Of a DNA stretch of 64,000 nt, positions 1-6,870 are shown in pieces. Under the pieces are notes generated by a model. It did no database searches and was not told the DNA's origin. It saw only the letters and a list, made by a program, of their open reading frames with translations. Position 1 is the first letter of the stretch. The number at the start of each line of letters is the position of its first letter. Location: assembly GCF_000243275.1 (NCBI RefSeq), contig NZ_CM001437.1, positions 3,678,707 through 3,742,706 of the forward strand. Reading direction: 5' to 3'. The stretch is from Myroides odoratus DSM 2801. Its GTDB lineage: Bacteria; Bacteroidota; Bacteroidia; Flavobacteriales; Flavobacteriaceae. The position numbers were made by a program, and so were the translations under genes.

Positions 1-13
1 CACAGTATTCTGG

Positions 14-56
14 CTAGTATGTCATCCCGACGAAGGAGGGAACGCATCCGTTATTC
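14..56 (+). repeat. Dispersed ~43-bp element, copy 1
   Basis: This stretch, starting CTAGTATGTCAT and ending CGCATCCGTTATTC, matches the reverse complement of 36282-36324 at roughly 80% by eye. The core GACGAAGGA is shared exactly. It resembles the non-coding GTCAT-type repeats that I recall being scattered through many Bacteroidota genomes, so it is probably a member of such a family. Confidence 0.55.
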
Positions 57-154
57 TATCCAGTATCCGTCCAGTCACTCCGCTCTGTATTGTATGAGTG
101 CGAGATGCGACCCTTCGTTGCCTCAGGGTGATACTGGGGGTGGATTACGAGATG

Positions 155-242
155 ATGAGTAGGTGAGGTGGTGAGAAGATGAGGGGGTGAGAAGATGAGG
201 GGGTGAGAAGATGAGGGGGGTAGATGGTGAGAAGGTGAGGCT
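155..242 (+). repeat. Octamer array RTGAGRNG (11 units)
   Basis: Eleven consecutive 8-bp units run in strict register, for example GTGAGGTG, GTGAGAAG and ATGAGGGG. One unit (219-226, GGTAGATG) is degenerate. The plus strand is purine-rich. The same octamer occurs in at least nine other gaps of this window, never inside a recognised gene. Confidence 0.85.
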
Positions 243-331
243 CACAAAGCAATCCACAACCCATAACCCACAACTCATACCCCACAACATACCCCACAAC
301 TCATACCCCTTAACTTCTACCCTCGCAGTGC

Positions 332-465
332 CTTTGTTCGACATTCCTAGGACTTTCCTTGGAGTATACTAGGAAAATAGCCCCTTTTGTCGAAGGAATG
401 TCGAAGGAAACTCCAAGGAAAGTCCAAGGAGAGTTGAAGGAGAGTTGAAGGAAAGCTGTAGAAAT
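332..465 (+). repeat. 11-nt tandem array with inverted partner
   Basis: Seven 11-nt units run from 389 to 465 (GTCGAAGGAAT, GTCGAAGGAAA, CTCCAAGGAAA, GTCCAAGGAGA, GTTGAAGGAGA, GTTGAAGGAAA, GCTGTAGAAAT). Upstream, about 335-362 is close to the reverse complement of two or three of these units, so the strand could fold into a long imperfect hairpin with the loop around 363-388. The unit length differs from the flanking octamer arrays. Confidence 0.7.
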
Positions 466-485
466 CTTGATACTGGGTGTGGATG

Positions 486-579
486 GTGAGGGGGTGAGGA
501 GGTGAGGCAATGAGAGGGTGAGGAGGTGAGGAGGTGAGGTGGTGAGATGGTGAGGGGGTGAGGGGGTGAGAGGGTGAGC
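486..579 (+). repeat. Octamer array RTGAGRNG (about 12 units)
   Basis: Twelve 8-bp units such as GTGAGGGG, GTGAGGAG and ATGAGAGG follow each other without a break in register. The array runs directly into the CACAAAG-type motif block at 579-628, an adjacency seen again at 21804-21891, 36103-36265 and 36388-36480. Confidence 0.85.
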
Positions 580-628
580 AAACCTCACAAAGCACGAACC
601 TCACAAAGAGCAAAACTTCACAAAGCCC
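579..628 (+). repeat. CACAAAG-type motif block
   Basis: Tandem degenerate copies of a ~16-nt unit, approximately CTCACAAAGCACAAAC. The same unit is found at 840-919 and 36454-36480, and on the other strand at 21804-21839 and 36103-36126, nearly always next to an octamer array. Confidence 0.7.
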
Positions 629-839
629 TCCTTTCTTTTTTAAACAGACGTTTTACGCTTTGAAGTAAATTGGTTTTGTTTTTTTCAACAATCCTCTTTA
701 ATCGATAAATCCTACGATTTCACCGCCTCACCAAAAAAAAACACCCCTAAAAAGGAATGGCTATTATTTTTTTGTGAATTCGTGAATTCGTTTTTTGTAA
801 AAATCGTAAGATTTTTCTTTGAAAGAAGTTTATTTTTAT

Positions 840-919
840 AAAGCACAAATCTCACAAAGAGCAAAGCACAAACCTCACAAAGAGCAAAAAAATAACCCTC
901 ACAAAGCACAAACCTCACT
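840..919 (+). repeat. CACAAAG-type motif block
   Basis: About five degenerate copies of the ~16-nt unit CTCACAAAGCACAAAC, partly separated by an A-run at 886-892. No gene is associated with it. Confidence 0.7.
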
Positions 920-968
920 GTCTCCCCTTTTTTGGTATAGAATTTGATATTGTATCAGTCCTATTGTA

Positions 969-1466
969 GATCAAAAATAAATCTAAATAGTTTTGATTGA
1001 ACGTGATGAAAGGAGAAGTTTTGTTTAGTAGAGATTCTTGTCTTCACAGCGTCAAAAGAACCGTATACCGAATCGCTAGTTCGGTTGAATGATAGAACCA
1101 CCACCTTAGGTTCTATGCGCTAAAAAATCAATTATTTTTTCGAAATACAAAGATATACCCTACCAAAAGAGGTGAAAACGGTGTGTTTTACTGTATGTAT
1201 AAACAGCAGTAGAAGCAGAAGCTAAAAGCATGAAACATTGACACTGCAGGTCGATTTTTGTTTTATTCTTTACACCCTGAACCAAGTGTAGTAGGGATGC
1301 TAATAAGTAGTGCATTCACAAGCAAAAATAAGATAGGATTGTACTTTGCGCGATGATGTAATTTACAAGAAGTTAATAACATCATTAGAGGATCCTGAAA
1401 TACAATCTTGTTTGTTTTTTATGTGGGTAAACTAGGCCCATTTATTAACCTAAAATTTTAAATAAA
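969..1466 (+). repeat. Conserved leader repeat, copy 1, before DUF2235 gene 1
   Basis: About 495 bp ending at the start codon of the first DUF2235 gene are repeated at 3094-3589 before the second. By eye identity is about 91%, with long exact blocks such as the one containing ACCGAATCGCTAGTTCGGT. Conserved inside it are two hairpins (1067-1085 and 1093-1115), a minus-strand match to the Bacteroidota -7 box (TATCTTTG, 1148-1155), and a third stem near the gene (ATGATGT with ACATCAT, about 1353-1386). No shared open frame is seen, so this is more likely a regulatory or RNA-encoding segment than a pseudogene. Confidence 0.85.
1067..1115. other. Pair of conserved hairpins in the DUF2235 leader (copy 1)
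   Basis: Stem one is ACCGAA/TTCGGT with a 7-nt loop (1067-1085). Stem two is TAGAACC/GGTTCTA with a 9-nt loop (1093-1115). In copy 2 (3191-3209 and 3217-3239) both stems are unchanged while the loop of stem two differs, which fits selection for RNA or DNA structure. Confidence 0.55.
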
Positions 1467-2786
1467 ATGAAAGATGACCAAGTAAGAGCGACAGCTAAAG
1501 CTGCTGTATTTTTTGATGGTACTGGCAATAACAGAACCAATTCACGTAGGGATCCTGAAAAATTTGGAGGCCTAACTAATATTAACCGATTATTTGATAC
1601 TTGTGTTTTAACGGATAAAGTCTACATTGAAGGGATTGGTACTCGAGATGGTACTGATGATTCAGACTGGGCGAAGGGAACAGGAAATAATCCTCCTGGG
1701 AAGAGTGGCTTTTCTTATGATGATAAATTGAAAAAAGCACTAGACTTTCTAAAAGATTTTGAGAAAGGACATGAAGGAGAGGACATGGAGTTAATCATTT
1801 ATGGATTTAGTAGAGGAGCAACTTTAGCACGGGATTTTGCGAAGCAAGCATTGCAATTTGTGAATATTCGCATACGTTTTTTGGGAATCTATGACACCGT
1901 GATGTCTCTTATACGTTTAATTGATCCCTATCCCATTATTCATTTTACAGATGTAGAGATGGGAAGAATTGATCAGATTTTACATCTTACCGCCATTCAA
2001 GAAACACGAAAATATTTTCCATTGACGAGTATCCAGTATAGAAATATAGCAACAAGTCGAGTTGTTATTGAAGACTATCATACAGCCAAAATAAAAGAAA
2101 TTTTTGTACCAGGTGCGCATGCTGATGTTGGTGGTGGCTATTTAGAGAAAGAAGAAAATCTTTATTTAAATCCCAAAGGAGAGAGCTATGATGCTGCAAA
2201 TAGAAGGTTGGATGAAATGGTCAATACAGTGAAAGATAGTGTTTTATGTGGACAACAATTGATTTGGTTGGATCTCTTAAAACATGTTGTTATTGAGAAT
2301 GGAAGTACGGGAAATAGATTGAGCAGTCATAGAGGAAAAATTAAACTTGATCTTCCTTTAGTTTATTTTGAAGTTATGGCACTTTATTCAAATTTCTTTC
2401 TAAATGAAAATGTATTCGAATATAATACGATTGCTTATGATCAGGCATTGGAAGTAGCAAGAGATAGTTTATTGTTGTATATCAAGAAGAACAATGAAAA
2501 CGAAAACGAAAATATCTGTTTTAATTATGAGGCTTTTATAGCATTTATACACATCTCTTCTTTTTATGACAAGATAGCGACAACGGATAGTACAGTAAAT
2601 GATTGGTTGAATATTTTTGATCCTGAACAATTAGTAGCAGAAATCGAAAGAGTGAAAAATGAGTATCCAAACGAAGATTTTTCGTCATTTAATGTGGATG
2701 TTATTAAAGAGGCTTTCGGCATAGATATAATTAATCCCAATGTGCCAAGTAATACAGGATGGTCTCGTAGTGAGATTTTTAGATAA
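1467..2786 (+). CDS. DUF2235 family alpha/beta hydrolase (Tle1-like), copy 1
   Basis: A 439-aa protein of the DUF2235 family, whose best-known members are Tle1-type phospholipases of type VI secretion. The nucleophile elbow is GFSRGA (113-118, Ser115). The conserved N-terminal motif is FFDGTGNN (15-22), the likely Asp lies in GIYDTV (140-145), and the likely His is in PGAHADVGGGY (215-225). The three residues fit a Ser-Asp-His triad. There is no signal peptide or membrane segment. It shares about 70% identity with the next gene over the first 100 residues and less later. No VgrG, Hcp or immunity-like gene is nearby, so a role as a secreted effector is unproven; a cytoplasmic lipase or esterase is equally possible. 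The ATG follows the conserved leader directly. Confidence 0.85.
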   Translation: MKDDQVRATAKAAVFFDGTGNNRTNSRRDPEKFGGLTNINRLFDTCVLTDKVYIEGIGTRDGTDDSDWAKGTGNNPPGKSGFSYDDKLKKALDFLKDFEKGHEGEDMELIIYGFSRGATLARDFAKQALQFVNIRIRFLGIYDTVMSLIRLIDPYPIIHFTDVEMGRIDQILHLTAIQETRKYFPLTSIQYRNIATSRVVIEDYHTAKIKEIFVPGAHADVGGGYLEKEENLYLNPKGESYDAANRRLDEMVNTVKDSVLCGQQLIWLDLLKHVVIENGSTGNRLSSHRGKIKLDLPLVYFEVMALYSNFFLNENVFEYNTIAYDQALEVARDSLLLYIKKNNENENENICFNYEAFIAFIHISSFYDKIATTDSTVNDWLNIFDPEQLVAEIERVKNEYPNEDFSSFNVDVIKEAFGIDIINPNVPSNTGWSRSEIFR

Positions 2787-3093
2787 AGATGTCTTAGTGA
2801 TGTAATTTAGTTAAATTGAAAGCAAAATAAAACAGTCCCATCCCTTAAAAGGTGGGACTGTTCAGTTGTAGTGGAATTCTCTCTAGGTCAATAGTTAGTA
2901 GATATAGGAGGAGGCAAAAGATCTGGAGTTTATTGTTTTTTGCAATTCAGAAAGAAGAGGGGCTTTATATTATGGAAAAATGAGGCTAGACCTTGTTGAA
3001 CCTGTTCTTTGTTAAAATGGTAGATAAATGATTATTATCTCATCATGTAGTGGTTTTTGGTATGAAGTTTGTTTTTGTAACAGTATTAGAGGC
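2787..3093. other. Spacer between DUF2235 genes, no gene
   Basis: About 300 bp without a credible gene. It contains the hairpin at 2831-2862 and otherwise AT-rich unique sequence up to the second leader repeat. In particular there is no small lipoprotein gene of the kind that usually provides immunity to a Tle effector. Confidence 0.6.
2831..2862 (+). terminator. Hairpin after DUF2235 gene 1
   Basis: Arms AACAGTCCCA and TGGGACTGTT flank a short A/T-rich loop. No T-run follows, so it may be a weak terminator or a 3'-end-stabilising stem. The GTCCCA arm recurs in the terminator at 4971-5004 after gene 2. Confidence 0.5.
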
Positions 3094-3589
3094 GATCAAA
3101 AATAGATCTTACTAGTTTTGATTGAACGCGAGAAAAGAGAAGTTTAGTTTACTAGATATTCTTGTCTTCACAGCGTCAAAAGAACCGTATACCGAATCGC
3201 TAGTTCGGTTGAATGATAGAACCATTACCTTAGGTTCTATATGCTAAAAAATCAATTGTTTTTTCGAAATACAAAGATATACCCTACCAAAGAGGTGAAA
3301 ACGGTGTGTTTTACTGTATGTATAAACAACAGTAGAAGCAGAAGCTAAAAGCATGAAACATTGACACTGCAGGTCGGTTTTCGTTTTATTCTATACGTCT
3401 TGAACCAAGTGTAGTAGGGACGCTGATAAGTAGTGTATTCACAAGCAAAAATAAGATAGGATTGTACTTTGCGCGATGATGTAATTTACAAGAAGTGAAT
3501 TGCATCATTAAAGGATCCTGGAATGCAGTCTTGTTTGTTTTTTGTGTGGGTAAACTACGTCCATTTATTAACCTAAAATTTTAAATTAA
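3094..3589 (+). repeat. Conserved leader repeat, copy 2, before DUF2235 gene 2
   Basis: Second copy of the ~495-bp leader at 969-1466, ending at the ATG of the second DUF2235 gene. It keeps the stems at 3191-3209 and 3217-3239 and the minus-strand TATCTTTG at 3272-3279. The distal stem differs from copy 1: here AATT pairs with AATT outside the loop where copy 1 pairs ATGATGT with ACATCAT, so pairing is partly re-formed rather than lost. Confidence 0.85.
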
Positions 3590-4903
3590 ATGAAAGATGA
3601 TCAAGTAAGAACGACAGCTAAAGTAGCTGTGTTTTTTGATGGTACGGGAAATAATAAAACAAATGCCCGAAGAGACCCAGATAAATTTGGTGTGATAACG
3701 AACATCACGCGTTTATTTGAGGCTTGTGTGGTTTCAGATAAATTATATGTGGAAGGTGTTGGCACATTGGATAATGAGGATGATTCTCAATGGGCGAAGG
3801 CAACGGGAAACAATCCTATTGGTTATTCGGGGTATGGTTATGATGATAAATTGAACAAGGGACTCAACTTTTTAGATGTCTTTCGACAAACCATCCCCAA
3901 TGAAGAGATCCATCTCTTTGTGTATGGTTTTAGTAGGGGAGCGGCCTTAGCTCGGGATTTTGCCAAAAGAGCCTTAGCTTATCCGAATGTTAGGATTCAA
4001 TTCTTAGGCATTTATGATACCATCGTGTCACTCTTGCGATTAACAACTCCTGCGATTCACTTTACCAATCAGGATATGGAGAGAATCGATCAGATTTTGC
4101 ATTTAACCGCCATTAATGAAGCGCGAAATTATTTTCCTCTAACCAGTATTCAGCAACGGAATGGGACACAAGGATTGCTTGCGATTGAAAACTATTACAC
4201 CCCCAAAGTAAAAGAGGTTTTTGTGCCTGGCGCTCATGCAGATGTAGGTGGGGGATATGCAGAACGAGCAGAAAATGTGCTCTTGCGCAAAGGAGCAGCT
4301 TCCTTTGATACCATAGGAGATGAGCTAACGATAATTAGAAGTACAGTAGTGGATTTTTTTAGTTGTTCTACTTCACAAGCGATTTGGAGTAATCTTTTAA
4401 ATGAGTCTGTTGTGTTTGAACCCGTTTCGGGTGGATATAATTTGGAATCAAAACGAAACAACGTGAAAGTAGATTTACCTGTAGTGTATTTTGAAGTCAT
4501 GGCTGCTTATGCTAATTTCTCCTTACAGCAAGACGTTTTTGAGGTTATTTCTACTGTTACAATTGCGGATTTGCAAGTGTTGAAAGATAATTTATATACT
4601 TACTTACAGACGAATGTTCCGCTAAAAGGGCCTTGTTTTGCCTATGCAAATTATGCTGCATTTACCCATATCTCTTCTAATTATGGAGTCCTCAATCAGA
4701 TAGACGTACAGTTCAATCAAGAGGTGAATACATTTAGTCCGGCGCTCTTATTTCAGGAAATTGAAACAATAAGAGCGGCTTGTTCTTCAGCGGATTTAGA
4801 ACAATTTAATGAGGAGATTGTCTATCAGTCATTTAGTTTAGCGCCATGGGATATCAATGCGCCTAATAACAAAGAATGGCATCGCAACGTGATTTATGGA
4901 TAG
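3590..4903 (+). CDS. DUF2235 family alpha/beta hydrolase (Tle1-like), copy 2
   Basis: A 437-aa paralogue of the preceding gene with the same motif order: FFDGTGNN (15-22), GFSRGA (113-118, nucleophile Ser115), GIYDTI, and PGAHADVGGGY with the predicted catalytic His and Asp. The first eight codons encode the same MKDDQVR start as copy 1, apart from one later residue. Divergence grows toward the C-terminus. It lacks export signals. The pair looks like an old tandem duplication whose upstream regions were later kept alike, by gene conversion or by function. It converges on purA and shares a bidirectional terminator with it. The substrate is unknown. Confidence 0.85.
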   Translation: MKDDQVRTTAKVAVFFDGTGNNKTNARRDPDKFGVITNITRLFEACVVSDKLYVEGVGTLDNEDDSQWAKATGNNPIGYSGYGYDDKLNKGLNFLDVFRQTIPNEEIHLFVYGFSRGAALARDFAKRALAYPNVRIQFLGIYDTIVSLLRLTTPAIHFTNQDMERIDQILHLTAINEARNYFPLTSIQQRNGTQGLLAIENYYTPKVKEVFVPGAHADVGGGYAERAENVLLRKGAASFDTIGDELTIIRSTVVDFFSCSTSQAIWSNLLNESVVFEPVSGGYNLESKRNNVKVDLPVVYFEVMAAYANFSLQQDVFEVISTVTIADLQVLKDNLYTYLQTNVPLKGPCFAYANYAAFTHISSNYGVLNQIDVQFNQEVNTFSPALLFQEIETIRAACSSADLEQFNEEIVYQSFSLAPWDINAPNNKEWHRNVIYG

Positions 4904-4970
4904 GGTATCGAGAGGAAGGTAAGGTATAATCGAACCAATGGCGAAGGTGCTCTTTCTCTATTGTCGTAAA

Positions 4971-5004
4971 AAAAAGTCCCACTTCTCAAGAAGTGGGACT
5001 TTTA
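4971..5004. terminator. Bidirectional terminator between DUF2235 gene 2 and purA
   Basis: Arms AAGTCCCACTTCT and AGAAGTGGGACTT, flanked by A-run and T-run, serve both converging genes. Confidence 0.85.
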
Positions 5005-6276
5005 TTATTTTATAATGGTTTGTTTTCTATCCGGACCAACAGAAACAACTTTTACTGGAACATCAAGGTAATTTTCAATGAATTGAATATACGCTTTTAA
5101 TTCAGTAGGAAGTTGATCGTAAGATGTCATTCCTGTTAAGTCTGCATTCCAACCTTTGATTTCTTCGTAGATTGGTTCTACGTTTTCAGGTTCGATATTG
5201 TACGGAAGATAGTTGATTGTCTCTCCTTTGTACGTGTACTTTGTACAAACTTTCAATGTTTCGAATCCAGATAAAACGTCTGCTTTCATCATGTAAAGTT
5301 CAGTAACACCGTTTACTTCAACTGCATATTTTAATGCAACTAAATCCAACCATCCACATCTTCTTGCACGACCTGTAACCGATCCAAACTCTCTACCAAC
5401 AGAAGCCATTGTAGCACCTACTTCGTCATGAAGCTCTGTAGGGAATGGTCCACTTCCAACACGTGTAGTATACGCTTTGAAAATACCAAACACTTCTTGT
5501 ACGCGGTTTGGTGCAATTCCTAAACCAGTACAAGCACCAGCTGCTGTAGTATTCGAAGAAGTTACGAAAGGATATGTTCCGAAGTCAATATCTAATAATG
5601 ACCCTTGAGCTCCTTCTGCTAAGATTGTTTTTCCTTCTTTCAATGCGCGGTTTAAATACTCCTCGCTATCAATGAAAGTTAACTTTTGTAATTCTTTAAC
5701 TGCTTGGAAGAATTCTTCTTCTAATTCAGGTAAATTGTATTGCATATCCACATCGTGGAATTGAATCATAGATTCATGTTTGTCTGCTAATGTGCGATAT
5801 CTTTGTTCGAAATCCTCTAATTCAATATCACCAACACGAAGACCGTTTCTACCAGTTTTGTCCATATAAGTAGGACCGATTCCTTTTAATGTAGAACCGA
5901 TTTTTGCTTTTCCTTTTGCAGCTTCAGAAGCAGCATCAAGTAAACGGTGCGTAGGAAGAATTAAATGCGCTTTTCTAGAGATCAATAAACGATTGACAAA
6001 GTCAATTTTGAATTGCTCTAAACCTTCAATTTCTTTCATGAAAACAACAGGGTCAATTACTACACCGTTTCCGATGATGTTGATTGAATCTTTATGAAAA
6101 ATACCAGAAGGAATTGTACGAAGAACGTGTTTAATTCCGTCAAATTCTAAGGTGTGTCCTGCGTTTGGTCCACCTTGAAAGCGTGCAATAATGTCGTATT
6201 TTGAAGTAAGGACATCCACAATTTTCCCCTTACCTTCATCACCCCACTGCAAGCCAAGTAGTAAATCTACTGCCAT
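5005..6276 (-). CDS. purA: Adenylosuccinate synthase PurA
   Basis: Catalyses GTP-dependent joining of IMP and aspartate to adenylosuccinate, the first committed step of AMP synthesis, in the cytoplasm. The 423-aa length is normal. The GTP-binding GDEGKGK lies at 12-18 with catalytic Asp13, and GPNAGHT carries His41, both at the positions used in the E. coli enzyme. Other family blocks include GTYPFVTSSNTT and the RRCGWLDLVALKY segment. It starts 34 bp after the Fur-type regulator stop and is probably cotranscribed with it. The order Rel/SpoT, Fur-type, purA is one I recall from other flavobacteria. Confidence 0.97.
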   Translation of the reverse strand: MAVDLLLGLQWGDEGKGKIVDVLTSKYDIIARFQGGPNAGHTLEFDGIKHVLRTIPSGIFHKDSINIIGNGVVIDPVVFMKEIEGLEQFKIDFVNRLLISRKAHLILPTHRLLDAASEAAKGKAKIGSTLKGIGPTYMDKTGRNGLRVGDIELEDFEQRYRTLADKHESMIQFHDVDMQYNLPELEEEFFQAVKELQKLTFIDSEEYLNRALKEGKTILAEGAQGSLLDIDFGTYPFVTSSNTTAAGACTGLGIAPNRVQEVFGIFKAYTTRVGSGPFPTELHDEVGATMASVGREFGSVTGRARRCGWLDLVALKYAVEVNGVTELYMMKADVLSGFETLKVCTKYTYKGETINYLPYNIEPENVEPIYEEIKGWNADLTGMTSYDQLPTELKAYIQFIENYLDVPVKVVSVGPDRKQTIIK

Positions 6277-6310
6277 TCTTTTGTGTTGTTAAAGTTTTAA
6301 ATTAGTTGTG

Positions 6311-6769
6311 TTAGGATTCAGACTCTTCTTCATTCGTTTTTCTATTGCCATAGAAATACAACGAGTGATTGTGAATCTCAATATTAAAAATATCTTCTAT
6401 TGTTTTTTTAATGGTTTGAATACGAGGATCGCAGAACTCAATCACTTCTCCTGTATCAGTTAAAATGATGTGATCGTGCTGTTTGTCAAAATATGACTTC
6501 TCGTAATGTGCCTGATTTTGTCCAAATTGATGTCTTCGAACTAAACCACACTCTAATAAAATTTCAATAGTATTGTACAGCGTAGCTCTACTTACTCGAT
6601 AGTTTTTGTTCTTCATTTTGATGTACAAAGACTCGATATCAAAATGCTCTTCACTATCGTAAATTTCTTGTAAAATAGCGTATCGTTCAGGTGTTTTTCG
6701 ATGACCTCTTTCTTCTAAAAATTTCGTAAAAACGTTTTTTACTATTTCTTGATTATTCTCGCTTCCCAT
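6311..6769 (-). CDS. Fur family transcriptional regulator
   Basis: A 152-aa winged-helix regulator. The N-terminal DNA-binding part contains [11 protein letters not shown] and the recognition helix [15 protein letters not shown]. The C-terminal half has the HDHII segment, which supplies metal ligands in Fur proteins. The CxxC pairs that hold structural zinc in many Fur, Zur and PerR proteins are absent; only two isolated cysteines remain (LECG and EFCD), so the metal specificity cannot be assigned. A promoter-like TATATTTG and an inverted repeat at 6801-6818 lie just upstream, suggesting autoregulation. It probably forms a short operon with purA. Confidence 0.9.
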   Translation of the reverse strand: MGSENNQEIVKNVFTKFLEERGHRKTPERYAILQEIYDSEEHFDIESLYIKMKNKNYRVSRATLYNTIEILLECGLVRRHQFGQNQAHYEKSYFDKQHDHIILTDTGEVIEFCDPRIQTIKKTIEDIFNIEIHNHSLYFYGNRKTNEEESES

Positions 6770-6786
6770 AACTAAATACTAAAATG

Positions 6787-6818
6787 CAAATATAGTTGTA
6801 TTTTCTCTTGTGAGAAAA
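6787..6818 (-). promoter_or_regulatory. Promoter -7 box and inverted repeat upstream of the Fur-type gene
   Basis: On the minus strand TATATTTG (6787-6794) fits the Bacteroidota -7 consensus TAnnTTTG, 18-25 bp before the ATG. Immediately upstream is the inverted repeat TTTTCTC-TTGT-GAGAAAA (6801-6818), placed where a bound repressor would block RNA polymerase. Which protein binds it is unknown. Confidence 0.5.
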
Positions 6819-6870
6819 TTAATTGATTGATTATCTTTTTTTAAATTAAAGACAGGCGTATTGGCTGCGT

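Larger units (their letters stand above)
1..968. repeat. Gene-free, repeat-rich region at the left edge
   Basis: No credible gene is seen here; the open frames only reflect the repeats. In order it holds a ~43-bp dispersed element (14-56), an octamer array (155-242), a short C-rich tract of CATACCCC-like repeats (about 250-315), an 11-nt array with an inverted partner (332-465), a second octamer array (486-579), and two blocks of a CACAAAG-type motif (579-628 and 840-919). Around 690-735 lies the string CTTTAATCGATAAAT, which recurs five times at 32100-32470. The region appears to be a patchwork of the repeat families found throughout the window. Confidence 0.75.

Noticed and set aside
123..613. 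Overlapping ORFs rich in Leu, Thr, Ser, Pro and His
   Set aside because: They are translations of the octamer arrays in successive frames, without a plausible start region or conserved domain.
1467..4903. A complete type VI effector-immunity locus
   Set aside because: Only the hydrolases are recognisable; no VgrG, Hcp, PAAR or immunity gene is present nearby.
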